Shown: positions 24,943 to 35,476 of the stretch, in pieces | Numbering within the stretch: position 1 is the first letter of the stretch | Layout: each line of letters opens with the position of its first letter | Source: Mya arenaria | Lineage: Eukaryota; Mollusca; Bivalvia; Myida; Myidae | Length of the DNA stretch: 64,000 nt | Reading direction: 5' to 3' | NCBI RefSeq assembly: GCF_026914265.1 | Contig: NC_069125.1 | Location: 5,352,117-5,416,116 of the forward strand | Notes under the pieces: generated by a model | Databases searched by the model: none | Told to the model about the DNA's origin: nothing | What the model saw: only the letters and a program-made list of their open reading frames with translations | Made by a program: the position numbers and the translations under genes

Positions 24943-27900
24943 TCAATCCAAAACATCGTCAAATGAGACATCATCTTCTATCATACAAACAGAAGTTTCA
25001 AGCGTTTCACCAAGTTCTGCAGCTATGTCTATGACAACAGTTTCTCGAGGAGTGACCGTCAAACTGAAGGGTTTAGGTGCCAAAACGTAACCCATCATTT
25101 CACCTTCCAGGTCGACCTTCCCCTGAAGGTCAAATCGAAGATAATACAGAAGATTCGTAGAAAACAAGAAGAGCAGAATATCACTTATTCCTTCCCCTGG
25201 ACAAGATCGCAGTCCGTCACCGAACGGCAAGTATTGGTCCGGTATTCGGAGATCACCATCCTCTAAAAATCTGAAAAAAGTTTGACATGCTTGTAGGGTA
25301 TAGATGGGTTGTCGTCTGAAACTGAAACTAGGAAAGCGTTACCGTTTTCGATCTTTTGTCAAATGAAAAGAATAAATGCCATATCCACTCAGCGACAAAG
25401 ATGGGGAAATGTAATCTATGAAAAGGTACAACGAAGAAACTTGTCATTCATTCATTTTAACCAACAGTAGGAAACAAGGCTGAAGTAAAACACCCAAAAT
25501 CAACAAACTTTAAATGGTATTGCCGCAATGGTTCGGTACTGGGTAATGAAACAGTACCCGAGTACCCACAAAAACCCAGCCCTAAAACCCCAAAACCCAC
25601 CTGGGTACCTGTCCATGCCCTAATTGCTCATCAACCGAGAAGATGTGGGTAAATATAATGTTTTAAATATGTATAGGTTAAAGATGCCATATGCTTATGT
25701 ATACAGTATGTTAAAGATTTAAATACAGAGTCCTTTTGTTGTGATTTTTAAACCAAAGTACAAAAATAAGAAAATGAGTGAATGATGTACATGAAGGGTT
25801 ATGAATCAGGGCAAACCTAATATTTGGCGTGTTATTATTTGTTGTTTAATTAAAGCTTTTTTTAAACCTCTGCAATGTAAATCAATCGTATATAAAAACT
25901 GTTCAACAAAGTTCCAAGGAACTTGAACTAGTTGTCTCCCATCGCAATATGTTTGATATAGGCATATGACCTTTGACCTCTAAGTGTGACATCATCTCAA
26001 TATGCTGAATATTTGTGGCTAGTTATTTCAAAATCCTGTAAGTGGTTCAAGAGAAATGTAGCAGACACAAAATTTAGTCTTATGACCTTTGACCTCTAAG
26101 TGTGACCTTGAACCAAGCCAGTTGTAGCATGCCCTCATCATCTCAATATGTGGGAAAATATTCCAAATCCTTCAAGCAGTTATTACACACTAAACTTAAG
26201 TTGAATTACCAACTATAATTTTCATGCTTTCAGTCCCTAAATGCATTGGATATTTTGCAGTTGGCACTTAAATATCCTGCCTGTATTTTAGGTTTTAGCA
26301 TGATGGAATAAGTTTCAGTGATATATTTGCAAGTACTTTAAAGGGTATATTGAGTGTGTTTTAAGCAGAATAAACATCAATCAATCAATCAATCAATGAA
26401 AATAATATCTGATTCCAAACCTATCTGGATCAAACTTCATGGGATGTTTCCAGTGTTTGGCATCATGGTGCAGACTCCAAACATTAAACAACATGGCCGT
26501 GTCCTTCGGAATTTTGTACCCTGAATAATAATTACAATAGGCTTTCATTTTGACAAACAAATTTTCTAAAATATAATTACTAAAATACAAATTTCTAAAA
26601 TTATGAAATGTTTCAGTAAAAGCAGTTTTATTGCTTGAGTCTGTTTTTCTGCATCGACAGAAGCTCACAGTCTATCCGTTTTGATACTCTCCATTCAAAG
26701 AATTCCATATGTCACGGAGACAGTGCTATATTTATGTTTTATTATATAAAGATAAAGTCAATGTTGCCATTTTAATAAGGATTTAGATGTCTCCATTACT
26801 ATTTTCTTTGAAAATTGAAATGTCAGATCTGGTAAACATTTTACCAGGTTTGAGTGTTTGCACAAATTTTGACCACAGTTTTAAGAACACAGCAATCATA
26901 AAACTACTCTACCCATAAATTGTGTATCCTCAGTAGCCATGTGTGGGTACATGAATGGCAGGACCGTTGCTAGCCGCTGTGTTTCCAGGATGACTGCACA
27001 TGTATATGGCAAGTGTGGCTGGTCGCTCATCCGTGGAGACCTCTCAATGCCCATAACTGATGTCAACTCCTGGTATATCTGTGTAAATAAAAAACAGAAG
27101 ATGCAAATACATGTATATGGCCTTTGTGACTGATCACTCAACCCTGGAGGTCTCTCAATGCCCATGGCCATTGTAAACTGCTCGTATGTATGGGTATAAA
27201 ATTATCATAAACGGACAAATGACTAGACATGTGTACAGTAAATATAGCAAGTTTAAATAAAAACAAATATATTTATGGCTATTCCATTTAAACATATAAC
27301 ACCCGAGGGGAAGGCACTTTTAAATTATGCCACCCCCCTACAGAAGCAAATTTACCCATGTGGGGTCCAAATTAGCGAAAAAAGACACCCACCTATATAC
27401 TATTTAAATAATTGCCTTCCCCCCCTGGGTTATATGTTTTACTGGAATAGCCCTTACCCAAACATTCATTTATCAGTATAATTTTACTCAAGCTTTTAAA
27501 AATATGGAAAAGATGTTATAATTTTTCTTTGGTTTTCATTATTTTTCTGTGCATCTTATTTTTTATCCTAGCATATTACCTACAGTGAAATTCGGTACAG
27601 GAATTACCTTATCTTGAACATCAGGGAAGTATGAAACGTAAAGTATAAGCCAGGCTAAGGTAGCAGAAATCGGTTGATTTCCAGACGAACACAACTCAAC
27701 AAATATTCCATCTAGGTCTTCTTGGGAAAGCACACCGCTATCTTCATTCAGTTCCAACATCACCAGGCTACAGTCCACTAAATCGCTGACTATGTTGGGG
27801 TTAAAACAATCCTTGTGCCTGAAATAAATGAAAAAGACTCATCAAAATGATTAAGGCAGTTCTTCTATGGTATGTGGAATAAACGATATATATCTCAATA

Positions 27901-30228
27901 TTGTTGGTAGCTGAGTCTTGAGTGACCATAGTTTATTTTAAGTAACCATAACATGGCAAAAATATACCGGTACATGTAAAATTTATTACTACACTTGTTC
28001 AATATTTACAAGTCAAAGTACATGCTAACTTACAATAAATATTTTAATAACCATAAAATGGCAAAATGATATAAATAACTTGTAATCTCATATAGGGTAA
28101 TTGCTCAGGAAGGAAATATTTTTAAATGTTTGCAGGGGCTGTATTTAATAACCATCTTAGATTCAACTTAAATTTAAGATTAGAATTTAAGTGTTTTGAT
28201 TGGCATGTATATTTAGCTGACCAATCGGCTGAATGGAATCACTGAGGCATGTCTAAGGATAAGGATAAGATCAATATTGAATACTGGCCCAGGGTAGCTC
28301 TGATACATGTATTTTATTACCAGAACTACGGTATCTTTGGGGATAAAAGCTAAAACCAATATATACAGGTGACCAATGAGATGACAGAGTGTAATTACCT
28401 ATTAACAATATCTCTCTGGTACGCCATTTGTATTTCTGATCTCTCTCTGATTTGAAAGAAGTTGTATGAAACTGAACTTTGAAATAGAGAAATACTTTTC
28501 AAATCTTCCCATTTACTCACAAGGAGCTGAGAATTAATTTGAAATGTCTTCCAAATTTCATGAAAATTTGCATCATCATTTGAGTATAATTTTCCATTCA
28601 CCACAAACATTATGAGTCTTAGGAAAATTGGTTCTAATATTGCCTGAATGTGGGGCACATTTCTTTGGCTCAGTAGAAATGAAGCCAATTTTTCTGTCTC
28701 TGCTTTCATTGTCTCTTCAATGTGGGGTTTATAGCACAAACTGTTCAGGCTCTTCAAGGCAAAGTCTCTCTTTATCTTGAAGTCAAGACTTGGATTTGAT
28801 TGAAGCAATTCTGAAATTCCAAATTAGAATTATTTCTTATGATAATAAAACATGAAATAATGGCACTAAGTTAAATTTGGTTTTAAGTTTTGTAGATTAT
28901 TCACAGGCCAAGTAAGATTTTGTTTTCTGTGTTGTAATTTACTGGCACCAAGTCAATTTTTTTTTCCATTTTGTAAATTATTGGCACCAAGTAAAATTTG
29001 GTAATCCATTTTGTAAATTATTGGCACCAAGTAAAATTTGGTAATCCATTTTGTAAATTATTGGCACCAAGTAATATTTGTTTTCCATTTTATAAATTAC
29101 ATGTACTGGCACCAAGTTAAATATTGTTTTTCATTTTCCGCTCTGGTACATCTTTTAACAAGGAAGCTGATCATTGAACACAGTCATGCTGTAACAGTAA
29201 ATGAAACTTTATTTGGTGAGGTCCTTTTTCGCAATTTTTGGTTTCAATAGGAATAAAATTTACAATGCCATTATTTACTCATCAGAAAGCAAAAGTAAAT
29301 TAAATATATTGCTAGGGTACACCGTATGATGAAATAGCAAAAAAAGAGAAAATTGTCAAAAACTGACATAAACTTGGTATCGATGTGTATAATGCATTGA
29401 AACTAACTAACTGAAGTACCACATAGTTTACAATTAATTTTTTTTTCGCAGTTTTTTCGTATTTTTCCATTTAAAAAGATTACTAGGTATGTATACCTAG
29501 TAGAATTCATTCTAATGTGCGAATGGCTAGTCGATGTTATCATGTTAGGTATATAGCTTAAATATTCCAAATGTTAAGTGTAAACCTTCGTAGCACAGTG
29601 GATACAACACCGGACTGCAATTTTGGTGACACTGGTTCGAACCCAGTCTCCAACTTGATTTGTTATTTACATTTTGGTATTTTTTTTACAATTATGAGTA
29701 AAAAAAAATAATTAAATAATTGTCCTGAGATTTGTTACAGAAAAACCTTTTTAAGGTGCCAATCTGGTGTATAGACCCTTTAATTTTAGGACAGGTTTAA
29801 TTAAAAAAAACAAAAAACAGCAATTTAAATTAAAATCAATCTACGGTATCACACATTTCTACCAATACTGTACATGTACCTTTGTTAAAGACTCCAGAGA
29901 GTAAGCTACCAGGTCTTCCACTAAGTGTGAAAGCTTTCTTGACCAGACCTTCATTTAGGCCCTCAAATGAGCTCACAACTACTGCTCTCTGCCGACCAAG
30001 TTTTACACTAAATATTTCGCCGTACACATCTCTAAGCTGGGTCAGTCTTATGTGGGGTCGAGCATGAAGAAGTTTCTGATTCTTGGTGAATGGAATGCTC
30101 CAAGGACCCTCTGGGAAGCTAGATACACTTCTTTTCCAGAGGTATACGCAAGAAAGAATGAAAACCAGCAACAGAAGAAGAATGTTTTCCGTTTGTAGGT
30201 TGCTGTGTTGGATAACAGCCATGGTCAT
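24943..30228 (-). CDS. Cytochrome P450, clan-2-like, with atypical I-helix
   Basis: This is a predicted heme-thiolate protein of the ER membrane. Six coding exons on the minus strand have consistent phases and GT/AG borders: 30228-29880, 28810-28399, 27818-27608, 27078-26913, 26520-26421, 25270-24943, giving 521 aa. The chosen ATG (30228) follows an apparent UTR acceptor at about 30235. Another in-frame ATG lies two codons on. The N-terminus has a membrane anchor (ENILLLLLVFILSCVYLW) and FPEGPW at the hinge. K-helix ExxR is ETQR (356-359). The PERF-type motif is FDPDRF. The heme loop is FGDGLRSCPGEG with ligand Cys436. In the I-helix the usual (A/G)GxD/ET reads SGNQP, so the acid and Thr are replaced by Gln302 and Pro303. 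That could mean altered oxygen activation, a rearrangement-type P450, or loss of activity. Length is normal. The family within clan 2 and the substrate are unknown. Confidence 0.92.
27109..27187 (-). pseudogene. Partial duplicate of P450 exon 4
   Basis: Just upstream of exon 4 (minus strand), a segment encodes MGIERPPGLSDQSQRPYTC, closely matching MGIERSPRMSDQPHLPYTC in the true exon. It covers only the 5' half of the exon, lacks the ExxR part and has no strong donor. The reading frame runs open through it into exon 4. It looks like a short tandem duplication, not an alternative exon. Confidence 0.75.
27275..27455. mobile_element. Short MITE in P450 intron 3
   Basis: Imperfect inverted ends of about 40 bp start with GGCTATTCCA, include AACATATAAC and reach GGGGAAGGCA near the inner border. 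The total is about 180 bp. No target duplication was identified. Confidence 0.6.
28900..29130. repeat. 40-bp tandem repeat in P450 intron 1
   Basis: Five to six diverged units each contain TTGGCACCAAGT and 'ccattttgtaaatta'. The two central units are nearly identical. Confidence 0.8.
29584..29652 (+). repeat. tRNA-derived SINE head
   Basis: The sequence TAGCACAGTGGATACAAC (A box) is followed by a 7-nt loop with GCA at anticodon position, and a perfect T-arm CTGGTTCGAACCCAG containing a consensus B box. The acceptor ends do not pair and an AT-rich tail follows. It therefore reads as the head of a SINE and not a tRNA-Cys gene. It lies antisense in P450 intron 1. Confidence 0.5.
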
Positions 30229-31140
30229 TATTTTCTGCAAATAAATAAATGTTGTTGTTTTTTGTTGTTTAAAGTTGAGAATGATATGTTAAATTCAGCA
30301 GAAAGAACACCACTTTCCGTTTGATTGTTATTTGTATTCAGAATTGGAAACTGGGTTTTTCAATACAGCTATCCTACATAATCTTGGAATCATAAGGATT
30401 TATTTTCAACTGATAACATGATCTGGTGAAATTCAGCTATAATGATTAATTTGTTCAAGTCGTTTCATTTACTACAGTCTTACAAATAAAATATAATTAT
30501 CATATCTTTTTTGTGACCTTTTAAAGATTATTTTCAGGTGCTTGCTAAAAAAAAGAAGGACAAATCTATGTCGAGGAAATGATAAATGTATTTAAAGTGA
30601 AAACACATATGTGTAAAATGTCTATACTTATTATAGGACTATGTTAATAAATGCATGAGACATGATAGAGATGTATTTATGCACTAGTCAATTGTAACCA
30701 TGCCCCTCACCACAGGTCTGGGGAATAGCAGGGACTTTGACTTTCGGTCCAGCCAATCCTGGGTAAAATCACTGCCATGCGGGGACAAACTGCTGGTAAA
30801 ATCCCTGCCAAATGCACTGTAATGTTCATGGATTCATGTAGTCCGGAGCCCGGAAAATAATAATTTCTGTTTTAGTAAATTTTATAGAGAATTTGATTTT
30901 CGCTTTATCGCTATGACTTCTTTATGATGATTTCGTGTATTTAATACTAATGTTATGGTTTTAGTATTAAATGTCTAAATTTAGCTAGTAAATGATTAAT
31001 TAATACGAATAAGTTGTATTCTTAATAGTTTTCTACGTTTTCGTATGTTTGATAAACTTGACACCCCTACTCTGTAACGTTAGTTATATATAATGGTTTC
31101 ATCCTTAGAGTTTGTTAAGAATGGACCATTCCATTTTGGT

Positions 31141-31170
31141 CACGTGATGTTAAGGTATATAAGAAGCGAA
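31141..31170 (+). promoter_or_regulatory. E-box plus TATA-like promoter patch
   Basis: TCACGTGA (E-box) lies about 10 bp before TATATAAG on the plus strand. Downstream DNA to about 31620 has no long open frame. It may be the promoter of an old mobile element or an unannotated transcript; no gene is assigned. Confidence 0.25.
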
Positions 31171-32265
31171 AAGCATAGAAATAGTTAGTTCGTGTCTCGA
31201 CGCCGATGTAAGAACATCAAGTTAATAATATATAGGGAAGCTTTGAAGTATCTTTTTGTACTGTTTAGGGCGGGTTCTGAACTATTGGAGGCTAGGAGAA
31301 TAAAAGTGAAGCATTGCGCTACAGCTTCTAGTTTCCAGGTTCGGACATCCGTGGGGTTTCTTTTTGGCCGCTTTGTTAGCCTTGATCATTGCGATACTGT
31401 CGGAACAGGGTCAACGGTTTGATTCCCCGTAAAAGCTATACATTTAGGACTGTGGGTTTCGCTGATATATTGTGATTGGTTTATAAGCGTTTTGTATGCT
31501 GGTCCTGTTTGAAGTTATAGCATAGGTGTTGTAGTGTTTCTGTTTGTGCGTTTTTGGTTTTGGCATAATTAAACATTGATTCTTGAATAATAATAATTAT
31601 TTCTCCAATCATTGGTTTTGTAAGCAATCATTGTTAATCACTTGTATATATTACTGATTTCATACTTAAATTTTGGGACAATGCAGTCCGAGAATAGGTT
31701 TATAGTTTAATTTAAGGTAGCGTGTCCGAGCTAGCTAGGGAAGAAAAGTTACAGCACTAGCACCCAAAGATACCTAGTTAAGGCCCATTCCTTGCTATTT
31801 TTGGCACGAAAACAAAACCACTGCATTCACTCAGCACTGCAGGGCCACCTTGAAGGTAAAAACACCGCGCGTTTCCCCCGCTATCCTCAGTATACACCTG
31901 GAACTGGGAGGCCGTGGTTACAACTGACTGGTGCATTACATATAAGAAGCCAATCTGATATGGAAGTGGCAATGGTTTCATCATGGAGTCAATATTATCA
32001 TTAGCAAGTAAATAGTATACATGTAAATGACCCACCATTGACAGCTGTTAAAGCCCCTTTAAAGAAGGGAAGTGCAGACTGTCACCCTCTGCTCATCTTG
32101 ATATGAGCTTTTATAACTGCACTGTAAATATATACCTTTTAACATAAATCACTGTCTCTTCGACAGCCATGTGCCTGAATGTATATACATCAGTAGGTGT
32201 CACTACAGTCTACACCACAAAAGATTTATTTATAATGTAACAGCTGATAAATCAATCTATTTACT

Positions 32266-32328
32266 TCACAGGCATCTGAATCATTGTTTGTCACTAAAAT
32301 ATTGTTTAAATGATTCAGATGCCTGTGA
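32266..32328. repeat. 20-bp perfect inverted repeat, 23-nt loop
   Basis: CACAGGCATCTGAATCATT (32267-32285) recurs inverted at 32309-32327, and one further flanking pair extends the stem to 20 bp. It could fold into a hairpin in RNA or be the remains of a tiny MITE. Confidence 0.9.
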
Positions 32329-32539
32329 TTTACTTGTATAAAAATTTCAAATCACATCAACTTTAATATGGAAAGAAAACAGCTCTTCTCATTTAATTTC
32401 ATGTCAACGAATACTGTGGCGTGATTTTTACTAGAAATCTACGCATTTCTCACCTCCTTGCATCTCCTATTGATTTTTATAGCTCAGCATCAGCAACCGT
32501 AAACAATGCGAATCTCACAAAAATAATATTTTCGACACG

Positions 32540-32566
32540 GCCGGAAATTTCACCGCGCATGCGTAC
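32540..32566. promoter_or_regulatory. ETS-like and NRF1-like sites, probable old RNF185 promoter
   Basis: GCCGGAAAT (ETS-type core) is followed by CGCGCATGCGTA, which contains the NRF1 core GCGCATGCG. Both are common in promoters of housekeeping genes. They now lie about 5 kb from the RNF185 ATG, but only about 175 bp away if the foldback insertion is discounted. Confidence 0.5.
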
Positions 32567-32605
32567 AATACGTAAACAAGGGGGTGCGGGGTGATACAGG
32601 AATCC

Positions 32606-33710
32606 AGTGGATTTCACGTGAAATCCACTCAAAACGTGAAATCCACTCAGAACTCAGTAATTTTAATTAATATTTTTTTTTTTCGTAAACATATTAGAAA
32701 GTGCCTCATGAAGGGTTTATATTCAAATTTTATTGAAATTGGTCAAAAGATAAAGAAGTTAGAGCAATTTTTTTAATTTTTTCCAAAAATAGATCGGAAA
32801 TCGAGGTGAAATCCAGATTCCGATAAGTGAAATCCACTCATAACTCATTAATTTTAATAAATAATTTTCTGTTTTTGTATATTTATTAGAAAGTGCATCA
32901 TAAAGGGTTTATATTTCAAATTTTATTGAAATTGGTCAAAAAATGAAGAAGTAAGAGCAATTTTTCGAAAATAGATCGGAAATCGAGGTGAAATCCAGTT
33001 TTCGAGAAGTGAAATCCACTCTTAACTCAGTTTTATTAATTAGTAATTTTTATTTTTTGTAAACATTTTGGAAAGTGCCTAATGAAGGGTTTACATTTCA
33101 AATTTTATTGAAATATATCAAGAAATGAAGAAGTTAGAGCAATTTTTCGGAAATCGAAGTGAAATCCACATTTTGACAAGTGAAATCCACTTTTTCAGAC
33201 GTGAAATCCACTCATAACTCATTTACTTTTAACAAATTATTTTTTTTGTTAAACAAATAATTGAAAGGGCTTCATAATGGGTTTATATTTCAAATTTTAT
33301 CCAAATTGATCCCAAAATAAGAAAGTTGTAGACCTATTTTGAAAAAAAGGTCGGAAATCGAAGTGAAATCCACTTTTTGAGACGTGAAATCCACTCATAA
33401 CTCATTTATTTTTAACAAATTAATTTTTCTGTAGAACAAATAATTGAAAGGGCTTCATAATGGGTTTATATTTCAAATTTTATCCAAATTGATCCAAAAA
33501 TAAGAAAGTTGTAGACCTATTTTGAAAAAAGATCGGAAATCGAAGTGAAATCCACATTTTGGCAAGTGAAATCCACTTTTTGAGACGTGAAATCCACTCA
33601 TAACTCATTTATTTTTAACAAATTATTTTTTTTGTTGAACAAATAATTGAAAAGGCTACATAATGGGTTTACATTTCAAATTTTATTCAAATTGATCCAA
33701 AAATAAGAAA
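32606..33710 (+). repeat. Tandem array (about 190-bp units) in left foldback arm
   Basis: Units begin near GTGAAATCCACTCATAACTC and include 'atttcaaattttat' and 'atcggaaatcgaggtgaaat' type blocks. Roughly six are visible, the outer ones more GA-rich and the inner ones sharing 'gacctattttgaaaaa'. The right arm (36340-37440) carries the same array inverted. Confidence 0.85.
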
Positions 33711-33959
33711 GTTGAAGTTATATTGTGAGGGCGTTCTGTTGTGTATGCATAATTGTTTAATTTTTTTCATGATAAACACAATATCCATACACATCCAGGC
33801 CATACCACGTGGAGGAGCCCTCAATCATGGCCCTTTTTTACTTTCGAATTTTGAAAATATTAAAAATTTAATAAATAATCCGAAAATTGTTTTGTTATTT
33901 GTTTATGCCAGACATTTATTTATGGTTATTTATACATGTACATTGGTTGATATACATAT

Positions 33960-34980
33960 ACTAGAAAAAGTACTCCACGGTACATGCTCTACTCGGAACT
34001 GGGTAGATACCCCCTTAACACCATAGTTAAAACCAGAATGATTAGTTACTGGAGTAAACTCGTTTCATCCCATGACTCGAAAATAAGTTTTTTGATATAT
34101 AAAGGCATTTTACATAGTAATAATTCAGCCTGGACCAGTTACATCAAGTCAATACTTGATTCAACGGGTTATTCATACGTTTGGCATAACCAAACAAGAG
34201 TACATGTAAAATATATCAGTAAACTTGTGAAATCTAACCTTGTAGACCAATTTCAGCAAAACTGTTTTGAACAATTTAATCTTTCGTCTAAGGGTAAAAT
34301 GTATTCTCTGTTTAAGTCTGATATTAAATTTGAGGAGTACCTTAATATTTTACCCAAATCTCTACGTTTTACATTCTTGCATTTCCGCACTAGTAATCAT
34401 AAATTCCCTATCGAAGTCGGTAGATGGAGACAGAATGCTGTACCACATGTCAATAGAAAGTGTACGTTTTGTAATCTAAACGATATCGGTGACGAACTGC
34501 ACTATTTACTTACATGTCCATTTTTTAATCCTACCAGAAAACAATACATAAGTAGTCGTTTTTACTCAAGACCTAGTGTCTTACACTTTAGTGAAGTTTT
34601 AAATTGTATGAACCCGGATACCTTAAGGAAAACAGCAATTTTTGTTAAAATCTTAGTTAATCACTTTAAACGAATCTGATCATGTACTTTATAGTTTTTC
34701 ATTTGATATCTCATAACTATATCGATTATATTGTATCCTAATTCAAATAAATGAATTTGTTTTGTTATAAAAAAATAAATAGTAATAATATTTAAACTAA
34801 CCACATTCCCCTTACTTACTAATTATATTTGTTTTGTATAATGATAAACTCTAAACCTGTTGTGTAGCCGCCATTAACCCACATATTTATACCTGTGTTA
34901 ACATATATACATTGCGTTTTCACATGCTTTTACTTAAATGTAAACTGTGATATAATAAAAGAATATTGAGTTGAGTTGAG
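33960..34980 (+). mobile_element. LINE 3' fragment (RT C-terminal part) spanning arm and loop
   Basis: The open frame from 33984 to 34679 encodes the end of a non-LTR reverse transcriptase protein. It has LYSELGRYPL, a W-rich linker, FRTSNHKFPIEVGRW and a Cys/His knuckle CTFCN...GDELHYLLTC typical of the C-terminal zinc-binding region of LINEs. A TTGAG-repeat tail ends it at about 34980. The first 78 codons lie in the left arm and recur inverted in the right arm (36065-35829) with one amino-acid change (His/Pro). The RT catalytic domain itself is absent. Confidence 0.8.
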
Positions 34981-35215
34981 AGCGTAATCATAAAAAAAAA
35001 GAAACAAACAAATACAACAGAGCAAAGTTACACCAAGTGAAATCATATGTTTAACTTGATTTACAATAATGAGAGATAATGAAAAGGTATGTTCACAACA
35101 GTGAAGAAAAATAATTACACAAAATAAACAATAGCAAAATATGAAAAAATATACACAGGTAAACTTTGAACATAGCCCCATGTGAACAATTTAAAATGGA
35201 ATAATTCGTGAGGCT

Positions 35216-35476
35216 GTGCACTGCCACCCGTGCTGGGCTTCAATAGTGATTCTCGGCGTGTGCACACCAGAAAGGGGAAACTTCAAAGACAAATTTCTAA
35301 GCAAAAAAAGTTTCAACGCACATAGAAAACGCATCAATAATCTTGTTCGAAAAAGTGTACAATGCATTGAAATGAAGGACATAAGATTTCATAAGGACTA
35401 TCACAGTGACATGGTGCACTACAACAACAAAGGACACATTAAATACTTTGACGCCATCGGGAAACATATTACGTAA
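35216..35476 (+). pseudogene. SGNH/GDSL esterase-like C-terminal fragment in foldback loop
   Basis: The open frame reads VILGVCTPERGNFKD, then HRKRINNLVRKSV and finally SDMVHYNNKGHIKYFDAI. The DxVH...G..KY pattern matches the catalytic Asp/His block of SGNH-hydrolase domains, which some retroelements and hosts encode. The Gly/Ser and Asn blocks are missing upstream, so this is a fragment. Origin (captured host or element gene) is unresolved. Confidence 0.5.

Larger units (their letters stand above)
30241..32571. other. Intergenic DNA between divergent P450 and RNF185 genes
   Basis: The left part holds the P450 5' flank. No coding similarity was found. Notable content: a promoter-like patch near 31140-31170, a 20-bp-stem inverted repeat at 32266-32328, and a GC-richer patch at 32530-32571 with ETS-like and NRF1-like motifs that is probably the original RNF185 promoter. 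Confidence 0.45.

Noticed and set aside
29584-29652. Possible tRNA-Cys gene
   Set aside because: A and B boxes and the T-arm are good, but the acceptor stem does not pair, so it was called a SINE head.
34930-35181. Minus-strand hydrophobic frame (possible membrane protein)
   Set aside because: It is the antisense of an A-rich LINE 3' tail region; the hydrophobicity comes from T-rich codons.
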